Assembly: GCA_026929865.2 (NCBI GenBank)
Contig: CM049418.1
Location: forward strand, 5,231,501-5,295,500
DNA length: 64,000 bases
Direction: 5' to 3'
Source: Hyperoplus lanceolatus
Taxonomy: Eukaryota > Chordata > Actinopteri > Uranoscopiformes > Ammodytidae
This document shows positions 38,301 to 61,418 of this stretch, piece by piece. A program made the position numbers and the translations under genes. Below the pieces are notes generated by a model that made no database searches, was not told where the DNA came from, and saw nothing but the letters and a program-made list of their open reading frames with translations. The stretch's first letter is position 1. Each line of letters begins with the position of its first letter.

Positions 38301-39034
38301 GCCTCTTCACACGAGCGCGTGGGAGGAAGTGACCTGTACAAACATAATTAAATGTAGCCTTCAAATGAAATACATTGCCTATGTTCATACATGCTTTAAA
38401 TGTATTATATCCCAGCCGCAATTAAATATAGAGTGAAATATGAATTTAACTTTTGCAAGATACTAAATGCACAAAACAAAAATTATTTATTCAACATTTA
38501 CTTGAATAATTTACTTGATTATTTTTTTACAGAGTGTTTCATTGCATTTTTTCTTGTCTTTCTCTACTTTTACATGTATGTAGGCTATACGGTCCTCATA
38601 ATACATGTAAGTTCTGAAAAATACAAGTATTTAAATATTATTTCAACTATTATTTTCTTCCAAAATAAAAGCATATAGACATTAACGCCATTTGACCCTT
38701 GGTACAAAGAGAGACAAATATTCTTCAGTGCTATCTGTCCAAGTAACTGAGCCTGTTGTATAGTTCACATCCGTTTTATTAGAATTGCAATAACACCATA
38801 AAAAAGAACATATTTATCCACAAAAAGGACAAGATCCAGCATGTTGGTTAGGGTTATTCCGTCTGTCTTCAGCCATGTTTCTCAAGCAGTAAGGCTGAGT
38901 TCCAAATAAGCTTACACTGAAACTGGTGTAAGAGGGATTAGTGCTTTTAAAAAGGCTGTGCCTCTCAATGCTACCACATTCAGAAGCACTTAACCAATAG
39001 ATATATAGCCTATGCATGCATAGTATTATCTTAC

Positions 39035-39107
39035 CTGTGTCCACAGATTCTTCCCATCCTCTGTCAACTCTGTCTTCTGTGTTATCAAGTAGAAGGAGGA
39101 TAGAGGT

Positions 39108-39110
<3 letters not shown>
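39035..39110 (-). promoter_or_regulatory. Candidate distal cobll1 leader exon
   Basis: A consensus donor CACAG|GTAAGA ends at 39,035 on the minus strand, directly downstream (in that direction) of a long GA/TC tract. It could be an alternative non-coding first exon. The 5' end is not visible. Confidence 0.28.

Positions 39111-39112
<2 letters not shown>

Positions 39113-39162
<50 letters not shown>
39113..39162. repeat. (GA)n microsatellite
   Basis: About 25 GA units; read as TC on the cobll1 strand just upstream of the candidate distal leader exon. Confidence 0.96.
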
Positions 39163-39167
<5 letters not shown>

Positions 39168-42100
39168 TTTCCTTCCCCTGTAATCCCTGTTTAGCCTACC
39201 ACACCTACTGGGCCCTACCCCGGTCATGTGACAGCACATTGCATGTATGTGTGTATGCTGTGTCTATGGGAGGAGTTGGTGGCGGTGAGGGGGGGGATAT
39301 ATGCACGGGCATACACATGGCAACGTGGTGAAACGGTCTGCAATGTGGAACCTCCTTCCTGAGAGGAATGTTTGAGGAGAATATCACTCAGTTTGTTGAA
39401 AGGTGTATAAGCCACATAAACTATACTGATCCTCTCTATAACTGATCCTCATAATTATTGCTGACCAAATGTAGTCTTTAATACTGTAGCCTATATCATG
39501 CAGACACTGAAATTCTTCTCCAAGCAATGCAGCTCTGTACTCTGTAAATTATTTCAAATTTAATTTCCTTCTCTCAAAAAAATGAGATTTCCTTAGGCAG
39601 TAAGTAGCCTAGATGATGGTATTAAAAGGGATTAATGGGTGAATTAAACTGAGCCACAATATTGGGCTTTTTAGTTGTGCTTTATTTTTTCGATTCACTG
39701 GAAAATCACTCTATTGCACCTGCTCAGCTACTTCTGAATGAAACCAGTTCATGTCAGTCCTCTCAGGGTGTTGAAGCTATTCTGGGAAACATAGCCACTA
39801 ACTGAGTAGAAGTAATAGAGGCAAGATATCATTTTAAAGGGGTCAAAAAATTATTTAAAAAAATAGGAATTCCCTCTAATCTTTGCTTTTATATGAACCT
39901 TCAGATCGTTTTGCCTTCGATTACCAAAATGAATTCAAATAAAACTGATGAGAACTTCAGAAGATGCTAATGGCTAGCACTGCATGAGGCCCTGCGCCGG
40001 CAGTACTTCCTTAAACCGGGGGTTAGAGTAATTATAGGACAGTTGTTTACCTATTGCGTCAACTCATAAAAGGATTTGGTGGATTGTACACATCTAGATA
40101 ATGTGATTAGAAAAGCCTCCATTAGAGAGATCATGGTTCATAACAAGCTACTGAAATACAGAACCTCGAATGAGTGTAGGCTATGGGACAGTCATGCTGT
40201 AGTATCACATAAAGCTCTTGTCCCATATAGGCATACAGTAGGTGGCAGCGGTAGCAGGCAGTTAAGTGGGAGTTTTAATCAAATTAAACGTGGGGAACAC
40301 ATGTCCACATTGACTGTAATCATGTAATCTCATTGGGAAGTCTGTGAGTAGAGTCTCAAAGGGTTTCTGTACTGGCTGCAATAAACAGATCCCTGTGTGA
40401 TTGTCTGGGCTGATGAACTTTTCTTTTGATGACTAACAGATTAACAGAAAGCCTGTTAGTCACACCATCCAGTCTGTCTGACAGTATATTCACTTATCCT
40501 TTTGTGAAAATGGAACTCACAACACATTTAGAAGGACTGTCGGTTTGTTTCTATCTAATATCAATGAGAAAATATAGATTTAGAAAATAGATTTAGCTCC
40601 ATCCTGTAGCATAAATTCAACTCTTGAGCAAGCTTTGTGTGATGAAACAAGTGGAGTGACATTGACTATCTCCATTTTTCCTGTCAACGGAAATCAGAAT
40701 TGGCAACAACATGAATTCCTTTCATGAGGCTTGGTTGAACTCTATTTTTGCCTAGATTAACGTAAACTCAGGATGTTTTTGTCCAGCAGTATACAGAATG
40801 TGTACAGCCTGATTTACAGCATATGTTCTGTTTATATCCAGAAAGGATCCAAAATGGAAGACAGAGACAGAAGGCCTTGAACGGGAGTGGTTGCACAAAG
40901 CCACAAAGCCGAAATGGACGCCTCATTCTGACATCCCACTGTTTGAACGCTGGCCTACCAAATTCATCACTTGGCTACTAATGAGACATGCAGCAAAGTC
41001 ACACAGAGCTGCCAAGAAAGACAACTGTAAACTCAACTTCGGAAAACATTGTTTCATCATCACCACATAACTAACATACTGTATATTGTGTACATATGGG
41101 CAGCTCCCCATGGGTTCTTAGCACCAGGTTTATACTTGAATTTGGCTGCAGTCCCGCACATATCTGTTATAAGCTTTCAAGTGAGTCTGAGACCCAGTAT
41201 CCCAGAGTCCAGATTGTATGTGTGCACACATTGAATCCAATATTTGGTCTGATTGGTGTGTCAAAACCACTGTGTTTGACCGCTTTGTTTGCCACTATAC
41301 GATTACAAGGACCAATTTTAAATTGCTATAAATTATAGTAACACACATGGGTGTCGGAATGATCTTCAAAAATTAGGGCATTTTATTAGCATCCTGACTG
41401 GAATTTTTCCCCTGAGTTTTGCCTCATAGGCCATGCTCACCCTAATGACAATGGTAGACATAAATAAATCACTTGAAGGCCAGCTAGTTATAATGTGTGT
41501 TTAAAGGAGTTATGTTTCACACGGGAAAGTGAAACCACTTACACCCACATGTGACTGACACAATGCACCAAGCTGAAGGATGTATGGAGGGATGGATTTC
41601 CTCCCCTTTTTATTTCCCAAATGGAGTTTACCTACATATTCAAATAGCATAACAATGCAACAGCAATAATATTATACCTCAGGTCACTGTGTTAGCTTTT
41701 ACATATTCTAGTGTAAAAAACAAGTAAAAACTAACTTTTATCCCATAGAATAGAGGTGTATAGGTGCAATTAAGGCAAGTGCCCAGCAGATGGCAGTCGT
41801 TCACAGGACAAATGCAAGTGGTGTATTCATTCGCGCTGTGTTTCTGTATCCCAATGTGGTCTGGCCCTGGCACATGCCAACTTCCTGACACCTCAGTATC
41901 CATCTGGCAGAAAACTAATCTTCCTTCAAATAAATAAGTATCTCACTGCAACATCCTGCCTGCCCCACACCATCAGTATATTAACAATGCACTTGGGAGT
42001 GAAGCTCTATTTTTATAATAGAGCTTATATGTTATAAAACATTTTAATCAACTTTTATTGTCTCTAGGCCATATGATAATGACTTTTGTGCTGTCAGTAT

Positions 42101-42429
42101 CACTGTAAGAATTAAAAAAGTGAATAATAATATCCTAATGTAATTTTTTAAAAATCACATAAAAATTCGTGAAAGCTGTCAATGGACAACTGCAATATAT
42201 ATTGTATGGATTTATTATAGGCTAAATTATGCATACTTTAAATTCAACTGTTTTAAAATTAAAAACAGGGAATGCATGGTTAATAAGCATGATTATAACT
42301 TCAAGTGAGTGGTAATTACTTGACAAACAGCTATACAATTAATAATACAAAATTAAGACAATTTAAACTATTGATTGAAAATAAGTATCGTATATACATT
42401 CTTGGCTGAGTTATGACATCATATGACAA
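39163..42429. other. Intergenic between divergent genes
   Basis: No exon recognised on either strand. In mammals SLC38A11 sits between COBLL1 and the SCN cluster; I see no amino-acid transporter exon here. Confidence 0.5.
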
Positions 42430-42780
42430 TACGACCTCGGGAATTTTCTCGAAAGTTTTACATTCAGAGGCATCTTGAGACGGTCGAAGGTTTATAAGGA
42501 CATTCGTTTCCAGCCCCTGTGATGCCTAACCTACCGGAAGCGCGGATTGATTCCTCTGTGGCAAGCAAGGGCGGCTGTAAAAAGGGAAAAAAACAAAACC
42601 AATATTTGAGGAGTTCTTATTAAATGATTATCCCTCTACGGATCGTACAGGATTTTTGACCATAAGGAGACCAGCGTTGTTAAACCTCAAATTGGCAGAC
42701 TATCCGCTTAAATAAGGGATTATTCTTTCGGATATGGGATCTACCTTCAGGGTCTCCTCCCGCTGGGCACCGTAATGGTG
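42430..42780 (+). promoter_or_regulatory. Candidate alternative leader exon for scn1la
   Basis: A strong donor, ATGGTG|GTGAGTAGT, lies at 42,780/42,781. Upstream sequence has a TAAAAAGGG-like box near 42,577. The exon start is unknown and no continuous coding frame supports it. Confidence 0.28.
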
Positions 42781-43543
42781 GTGAGTAGTAGGCCTACACA
42801 TCTTTAGAGAAGGGTCTCAGTCTGTCTAATTATTCTTTTTCATTTCCACTAAAGGGCATTAGCCTTTAACTTATTGAAGTTAAGCTTTTCCTTTGTCTTT
42901 TGTTTGTAATGGACTTAATAATAACAACACAAGAGGATTCAAACCCCTTTTTTTAATTTAGCCTATATTTACTCTTTGATTTTCTGGTCGTGCTTTTGGA
43001 GGAATAAGCCCTCAAAGCTCCCTACAATCTCTTTTTGTGTGTGTATTAAAAAAAACATGTCTCCTATTCATATAAGGACCTACATTTAACGAGGTTTCGT
43101 TGAAGGAAAAAATAAACAAAGATCTATTTCTATTATTTCTATTGGTTTCTATTTTTGGGCAACCGGTTGCTCCCTATGTGTGAATAGGGGTGGGGGAGAT
43201 TTGATTACAAGTAATAGACACATCTGGCAAAGACACGCCCAGACTCATTCAGAAGACACCACACACCATTCATTGTATGACTTCTTGTAGGCTAAACCCA
43301 CAGACTTTACATATTTACTCTAATATCGACGCACTTCAATAGTTGTTTTGATAGGCTATTAAGCCTAATCGTTTCACAGTGTAGGGGAAATTTGAGTGAA
43401 GGGGAGGAAAGATTATAACCTGAGAAAAGCATAATTAATTTTAAATTAAGCTCATCTTGGTGTTGCTTGGAGCCGTCAACCACTGTTCACGGACCCCCAG
43501 GTGCCCCCCCATCCAGCACCCACTTTGCGCACCACTGGTTTCC

Positions 43544-43610
43544 ATTGGCTGTTGACGGGCTGTGTCAACCTCGGTCGCTCAGTCCCCGGTGTATAGCCTA
43601 TATATATTTT
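43544..43610 (+). promoter_or_regulatory. Candidate core promoter of scn1la
   Basis: ATTGG (inverted CCAAT box, 43,544-43,548) stands about 55 bp before TATATATTTT (43,601-43,610), a normal CCAAT-to-TATA spacing. It lies ~5 kb upstream of the coding exon and on the right strand. Predicted start is about 43,635. Confidence 0.4.
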
Positions 43611-43634
43611 ATTGCTTTCTGGTGTCGTCGTAGA

Positions 43635-43741
43635 GAGAGATAGAGAGTAGCGAAGAGGCTGAAGGGGAGGATGAGACATGATGGCCGCGGCTAATTCGAC
43701 AAGAAAATAAGAAAAAGGTGTCGATATTCAGTGTCGCGGAG
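43635..43741 (+). other. Candidate non-coding 5' exon of scn1la
   Basis: Follows the CCAAT/TATA pair and ends at GGAG|GTAACT. An alternative donor, TTGAG|GTACAC, lies 70 bp on. It contains a 10-codon upstream frame (starting MMAAANSTRK). A second short frame, MATAAATFESATI, would be included only with the later donor. A splice to the 48,790 acceptor is predicted, not shown. Confidence 0.32.
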
Positions 43742-44128
43742 GTAACTAGGACTGGAGACGCCAGCAACATGGCGACAGCTGCTGCTACGTTTGAATCAGC
43801 GACAATTTGAGGTACACGCGCCGTCTCTTTCTGTGTTTTCTGATTTATAATTAGCCTCGTGAGCTTCTTCCATCCCCATACTTCCATGCCAGTCGTTATC
43901 TGTTGCTCCGACTTGTTGAGAAAAATCAATACAGCGGCCCTAAAATAAAATGTAGGCTACCAGACAAATATCTGCTACCTTTAGCCTATTACTGGTATCA
44001 CAGGAGATTACAAAGCGTCCTCAAAGTGCTTTAAACTCGCACATTTGCTAATATTTCAGACATATTGGTGTAACAGTAGTTAAAACACACTATACAATGT
44101 TTTGTCTCGGTGGTCGTCTCCTTCATCT

Positions 44129-44149
44129 TTAAGCACCATGGACAGCTGC
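44129..44149 (+). promoter_or_regulatory. RE1/NRSE-like element 1
   Basis: TTAAGCACCATGGACAGC... matches the RE1 consensus (TTCAGCACCACGGACAGCGCC) at 17 of 21 positions, with both core halves AGCACC and GGACAG correctly spaced. RE1 binds the repressor REST, which silences neuronal genes outside neurons. The motif was first defined in the rat Scn2a gene, a close relative of this one. Confidence 0.7.
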
Positions 44150-44342
44150 GCCCTATTGACACCACTTCAAGCTGACCTTTTAGTCATCCACTTTCCAAAT
44201 AGGGGTAGCCTAACTCAAAAGACACTTTCAATATAGGCCTACTGTGCTTATTGTTACAACATGTTCTACAAAATGTATGATATACTATAGGGCCAGGTTG
44301 CCACTTCATGTTTGTTGTCTGAAAGGCAACTGGTCTCCTCCT

Positions 44343-44363
44343 TTTAGCACCATGGACAGTGAA
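44343..44363 (+). promoter_or_regulatory. RE1/NRSE-like element 2
   Basis: TTTAGCACCATGGACAGTG... matches the degenerate RE1 consensus at 18 of 21 positions. Same orientation as the first copy, 214 bp downstream, and preceded by similar GTCTCCT-rich flank, suggesting a local duplication. Both share ATGG where the consensus has ACGG. Confidence 0.7.
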
Positions 44364-46609
44364 ACAAAGTGTTATTTGTGTGTGCTCAAGGGGCACTTAA
44401 AGGAGACATTACTGCTAGTAGGCATGTTGTAGACATGAAAAGACAGGCTCACAATGTTCACATAAAGCTTTTGGTTGCTGTCCCAAAAAGTCCTGGTCCT
44501 TTAATTCACTCTTTTGATAGTTAATCTCCATTTGCTTTGCTGGAGGGGGTAGTAACACAAAGAGGGACACTAACTGTCTGGTTGAGTATAACAAGTTAGT
44601 TTGGAAGAAACAAACTTTATTTGTCTAAATCATACTACCGAAACCTTGTGGTAGCTTATGTTGTGCAAACAACTGTTAAAATAAAGGTGTGTTATTTTAA
44701 GATAGACTTGAAAGAAAGTGTGCAATGTACTGTATCCCAAGTGTGCCAAGCAACGTATTCTGCATTATTCTGTGGCCTTTAAACAAATATATATATTTAA
44801 GGGAACTATTCTCCAAAATCCAAAGGCTTTTGATCTCTCAGCAGCGTTGTGAGTGTACAGATAAACCCCTGAAGGATGCCTACGTGTGAACCAGATTGCT
44901 TTACATAGACACCCTTTCCTCTCTCAGTGCAAGTGCAGAAATGTCACTGCATGTTTACAGTCTGTCATGTTATATATATATTTGTCTCCAAGGATAACTA
45001 CGCTGATAGCCGGGCTCAGAGGTGAGTGTGGATCTTGGGGCCTGCAGGGTGGAGCTGTCAGGCCACAGATCATAACACTGGGTCCTTGAGACACAGGCAG
45101 ATGTGTTGTTTCAAGATACCCCTATGCTAGAAGCTACAATTAATTCCTACTTAATACCTGAGGAATTTTGAGAAACACCAGCTTTTCCACAAAGCATCCT
45201 ACTCCACTATTAATTAATGGGATACCCGGCTGACCAGGCTTTATGAGCCATATCCCTTATCTCTTGTGTGTTCGTTCAATTTTGCATTTTCATCTAAATG
45301 GTTAATTTAAATGTTATCGTGGCATTATGACAATACTTGGTTGTTTTTCCATTCAAAATGAAGTTACAGCCAGACTCTGGCAAGGTTAGCTTAGCATTAA
45401 CACTGGAAGCATAAACACTTACATGTAACATGTCGATTAGAGAGCTTTCAAGGTGTTGTTTGAAGTATATATTTACTTTTGGACTAAGGTCAAATTGGTT
45501 ACACTGATAAATGTTATATTTAGATCTTAGTGTTAGTATGCTCGAGGAATAACACTGTGTTCCAGACTTTCCCTTGAGGTGCTTGGTTGATTGCCCAATT
45601 AGCTTGACATTGTGTTTTGCTCCACCCAAAGCTTTTTCAAATGGGAAGAAAAATCGGTTGTAGTTACTATTTACGAAAAGGAAAAAAAGATGATGACACG
45701 AGCCACTGGTGAGACCTGCAGCGACTGGGAGGCACCTTGAGATAATGGATCACCAGTTGTTTTTTTTGATGAGTGTCTTGTTTTTGTGCCTTCCTTTTAT
45801 TTCCTGTGGGAACACAATGGGCTTGTGGGTGCAGAGGACGGCAGATGGTTAGATTTGGTGTTGGTGTTGCCCAGGAGAAAAGAAGAAATCAATAATTACC
45901 TTCAACTATTTATTTTCCACTGAAAGCTATTGTAAAAAAAAAAAGCACTTCATCTGAGGCCAACCACCAATTAATTATGCGATAAAAGGACCATTTGGCC
46001 TCGTAAGTCTTTTATAGAGAAACCACTTTCTCCATGAAGAGAAATGCGGCATTGGATTAAGACTGAGCAATAAATGTGGAACAGTGGTAAGATGATGTTC
46101 TCTTGACTTGAGAGAGCTTGTCTTTATTTTCTCATGCTGTCCACTTCAGTTGGTGCTGCTGGCTATTTCTGTGTCCCTGTGAATCAGCAGAAGGAGCATC
46201 ATCAATGTCACAGCCCCTATTTACCGCCTCTCTGAAGCCTCCACCCTACCTGTGACCTCTCTCTGCCCTCATTTAAAACATACTGCACAGAGGTCGGCAA
46301 TACACACAACAGCACACTATTCAATCATTTTCCTCCAAGGAATGGAGACAATAGTGTGCCATTTTGCTGTGTCCTTCAGAACCTCTCTCGAAGCAAAATA
46401 AAGGCATATTAATATGTTAGGTTGGTGATTTGGCCACGTCATGATATCAGTCATCGCTTATAAAACAGGCACTCACACTGGTAGTCATTACTCAGAACCA
46501 TTTGCATGTGAAATAAGCAGTTTTTTTCTCCATAAAACCACCCCTTAATGTTCGTATTCTTGTTCCATTACTGAGCTTTAAGGAAGAAATTCCATCATTG
46601 TACAGTAAG
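44364..46609. other. Probable 5' leader intron of scn1la
   Basis: No exon recognised. A TTAGCTTAGCAT-type interspersed-repeat fragment occurs near 45,385. Confidence 0.4.
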
Positions 46610-46611
46610 TA

Positions 46612-48243
46612 CACTCAACAAAAATATAAACGCAACACTTTTGTTTTTGCTCCCATTTTTCATGAGATGGACTTAAAGATCTAAAATTCATTCCAGATAC
46701 ACAATATTACCATTTCTCTCAAACATTGTTGACAAATCTGTCTAAATGTGTGATAGTGAGCACTTCTGCTATGCTGAGATAATCCATCCCACCTCACAGG
46801 TGTGCCACATCAAGATGCTGATCTGACATCATGATTAGTGCACAGCTCTGCCTTAGACTGTCCACAATAAAAGGCCACTCTGAAATGTGCATTTTTTTTG
46901 CTTTATTGGGGGTCTGGGGACTCAGAACCAGTCAGTATCTGGTGTGACCACCATTTGCCTCATGCAGTGCAACACATCTTCTTCGCATAGAGTTTATCAG
47001 ATTGTCAATTGTGGCCTGTGGAATGTTGGTCCACTCCTCTTCAATGGCTGTGCGAAGTTGCTGGATATTAGTGGGAAGTGGTGCACGCTGTCGTATACGC
47101 CGGTCAAGCACATCCCAAACATGCTCAATGGGTGACATGTCCTGTGAGTATGCTGGCCATGCAAGAACTGGGACATTTTCAGCTTCCAAGAATTGTGTAC
47201 AGATCCTTGCAACATGGGGCCGTGCATTATCTTGCTGAAACGTGAAGTGATGTTGATGGATGTATGGCACAACAATGGGCCTCAGGATCTCGTCACAGTA
47301 TCTCTGTGCAATCAAAATGCCATCAATAAAATGCACCTGTGTTCTTCGTCCATAACAGATGCCTGCCCATACCATAACCCCACCACCACCATGGGCCACT
47401 CGATCCACAACATTGACATCAGCAAAGCGCTTACCCACACGACGCCACACACGCTGTCTGCCATCTGCCCTGAACAATGTAAACCGAGATTCATCCGTGA
47501 AGAGAACACCTCTCCAACGTGCCAGACGCCATCGAATGTGAGCATTTGCCCACTCAAGTCTGTTACGGCGACGAGCTGGAGTCAGATCAAGACCCCGATG
47601 AGGACGACGAGCATGCAGTTGAGCTTCCCTGAGACGGTTTCTGACAGTTTGTGCAGAAATTGTTTGGGTATGCAAACCAATTGTTTCAGCAGCTGTCTCA
47701 GTGGCTGGTCTCAGACGATCTTGGAGGTGAACCTGCTGGATGTGGAGGTCCTGGGCTGGTGTGGTTACACGTGGTCTGCGGTTGTGAGGCCGGTTGGATG
47801 TACTGCCATATTCTCTGAAACGCCTTTGGAGACGGCTTATGGTGGAGAAATGAACATTCAATGCACGAGCAACAGATCTGGTTGACATTCCTGCTGTCAG
47901 CATGCCAATTGCACGCTCCCTCAATGCTTGTGGCATCTGTGGCATTTTGCTGTGAGACAAAACTGCACATTTCAGGGTGGCCTTTTATTGTGGACAGTCT
48001 AAGGCGCACCTGTGCACTAATCATGATGTCAGATCAGCATCTTGATGTGGCACACCTGTGAGGTGGGATGGATTATGTCAGCAAAACAGAAGTGCTCACT
48101 ATCACACATTTAGACAGATTTGTCAACAATGTTTGAGAGAAATGGTAATATTGTGTATCTGGAATGAATTTTAGATCTTTAAGTCCATCTCATGAAAAAT
48201 GGGAGCAAAAACAAAAGTGTTGCGTTTATATTTTTGTTGAGTG
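46612..48243. mobile_element. Complete Tc1/mariner transposon
   Basis: 1,632-bp element bounded by TA on both sides (46,610-46,611; 48,244-48,245). Ends are CACTCAACAAAAATATAAAC and its reverse complement. The terminal inverted repeats are 279 bp each (46,612-46,890 and 47,965-48,243) and differ at roughly ten positions by eye. Between them is an uninterrupted transposase frame. All parts needed for an autonomous element are present. It sits between the candidate scn1la promoter and its coding exons. Confidence 0.95.
46932..47960 (-). CDS. Tc1-type DD34E transposase, open frame
   Basis: 342 codons from ATG to stop with no frameshift. This cuts and pastes the element at TA sites. An N-terminal paired-like helix-turn-helix DNA-binding region (residues about 8-65, with MSTRSVARALNVHFSTISRL) is followed by a basic RRPR motif near 61-64. 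The catalytic triad is visible: D156 in LFTDESRF, D244 in FQQDNARPH, E279 in SPIEHVWD. There are 34 residues between the last two, the DD34E spacing of Tc1. The GGGG-VMVWAG motif (about 191-200) and the C-terminus EANGGHTRY are intact. One visible oddity is YSQDMSP where relatives often have YSPDMSP. Full length for the family. Whether it is expressed or active is unknown; the frame is antisense to the sodium channel gene. Confidence 0.95.
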   Translation of the reverse strand: MSHSKMPQMPQALRERAIGMLTAGMSTRSVARALNVHFSTISRLQRRFREYGSTSNRPHNRRPRVTTPAQDLHIQQVHLQDRLRPATETAAETIGLHTQTISAQTVRNRLREAQLHARRPHRGLDLTPARRRNRLEWANAHIRWRLARWRGVLFTDESRFTLFRADGRQRVWRRVGKRFADVNVVDRVAHGGGGVMVWAGICYGRRTQVHFIDGILIAQRYCDEILRPIVVPYIHQHHFTFQQDNARPHVARICTQFLEAENVPVLAWPAYSQDMSPIEHVWDVLDRRIRQRAPLPTNIQQLRTAIEEEWTNIPQATIDNLINSMRRRCVALHEANGGHTRY

Positions 48244-48435
48244 TAGTAATGGATGGGCAAGATATAAGAGCCATTTAAGCACTTCAAGGTCATATTTAAT
48301 TTGTTAGCACTTTTCAGACGTTTGCCTCTTTATGCGGGGGCAATTTAACTTGTCTGAATAAAGGCCTGAGTCACTTTCTTGTAAAAGTCATGAGCTAGTA
48401 ACGCTGCTTTCTGGGTCAGAACTATTAACGCTGCT

Positions 48436-48698
48436 TTAAAGCTATAGTGCGTAACCTGTGTCGCCCCCATGAGGAATTCTGAGTACTTACAACAACACTG
48501 TTGCTGCATCTACCTGAGGTAAGTGTTGTGGGGGTGGGGGGGTGACATCATTTTGAAAATGCTGCCATACTGAAAAATACAGAGATTGTTTTGTGGAGCT
48601 GATAGGCTTAATCAACCTTGTGTCAACTGATTTTGCAATCGGTTGAATGTAACAAGTATTCATTTATATGATGAAAAAGTTACGCACTATAGCTTTAA
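48436..48698. mobile_element. TTAA-bounded MITE, copy 2
   Basis: Begins TTAAAGCTATAGTGCGTAAC and ends GTTACGCACTATAGCTTTAA: a perfect 20-bp inverted repeat including TTAA. Internal blocks match copy 1 at 5,238-5,595; this copy is shorter (263 bp) and better preserved at its ends. It lies just upstream of the acceptor of the first coding exon of scn1la. Confidence 0.85.
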
Positions 48699-48842
48699 GT
48701 GCATGTTACCTACCAGGGAATGTTAAGTACAACTATTCTGGGAAGCCTGGCCATGCCTCCTGTCCTGACCCCTCCCCCCCTCTTTGCAGCTCCGTGGTCC
48801 AGCTGAGCCCCTCGCTGCCCTCTGAAGGAGCAGGATGACAAG

Positions 48843-61418
<12,576 letters not shown>

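Noticed and set aside
47193..47885. 230-codon plus-strand frame
   Set aside because: Antisense shadow of the Tc1 transposase, which is unmistakable on the minus strand.
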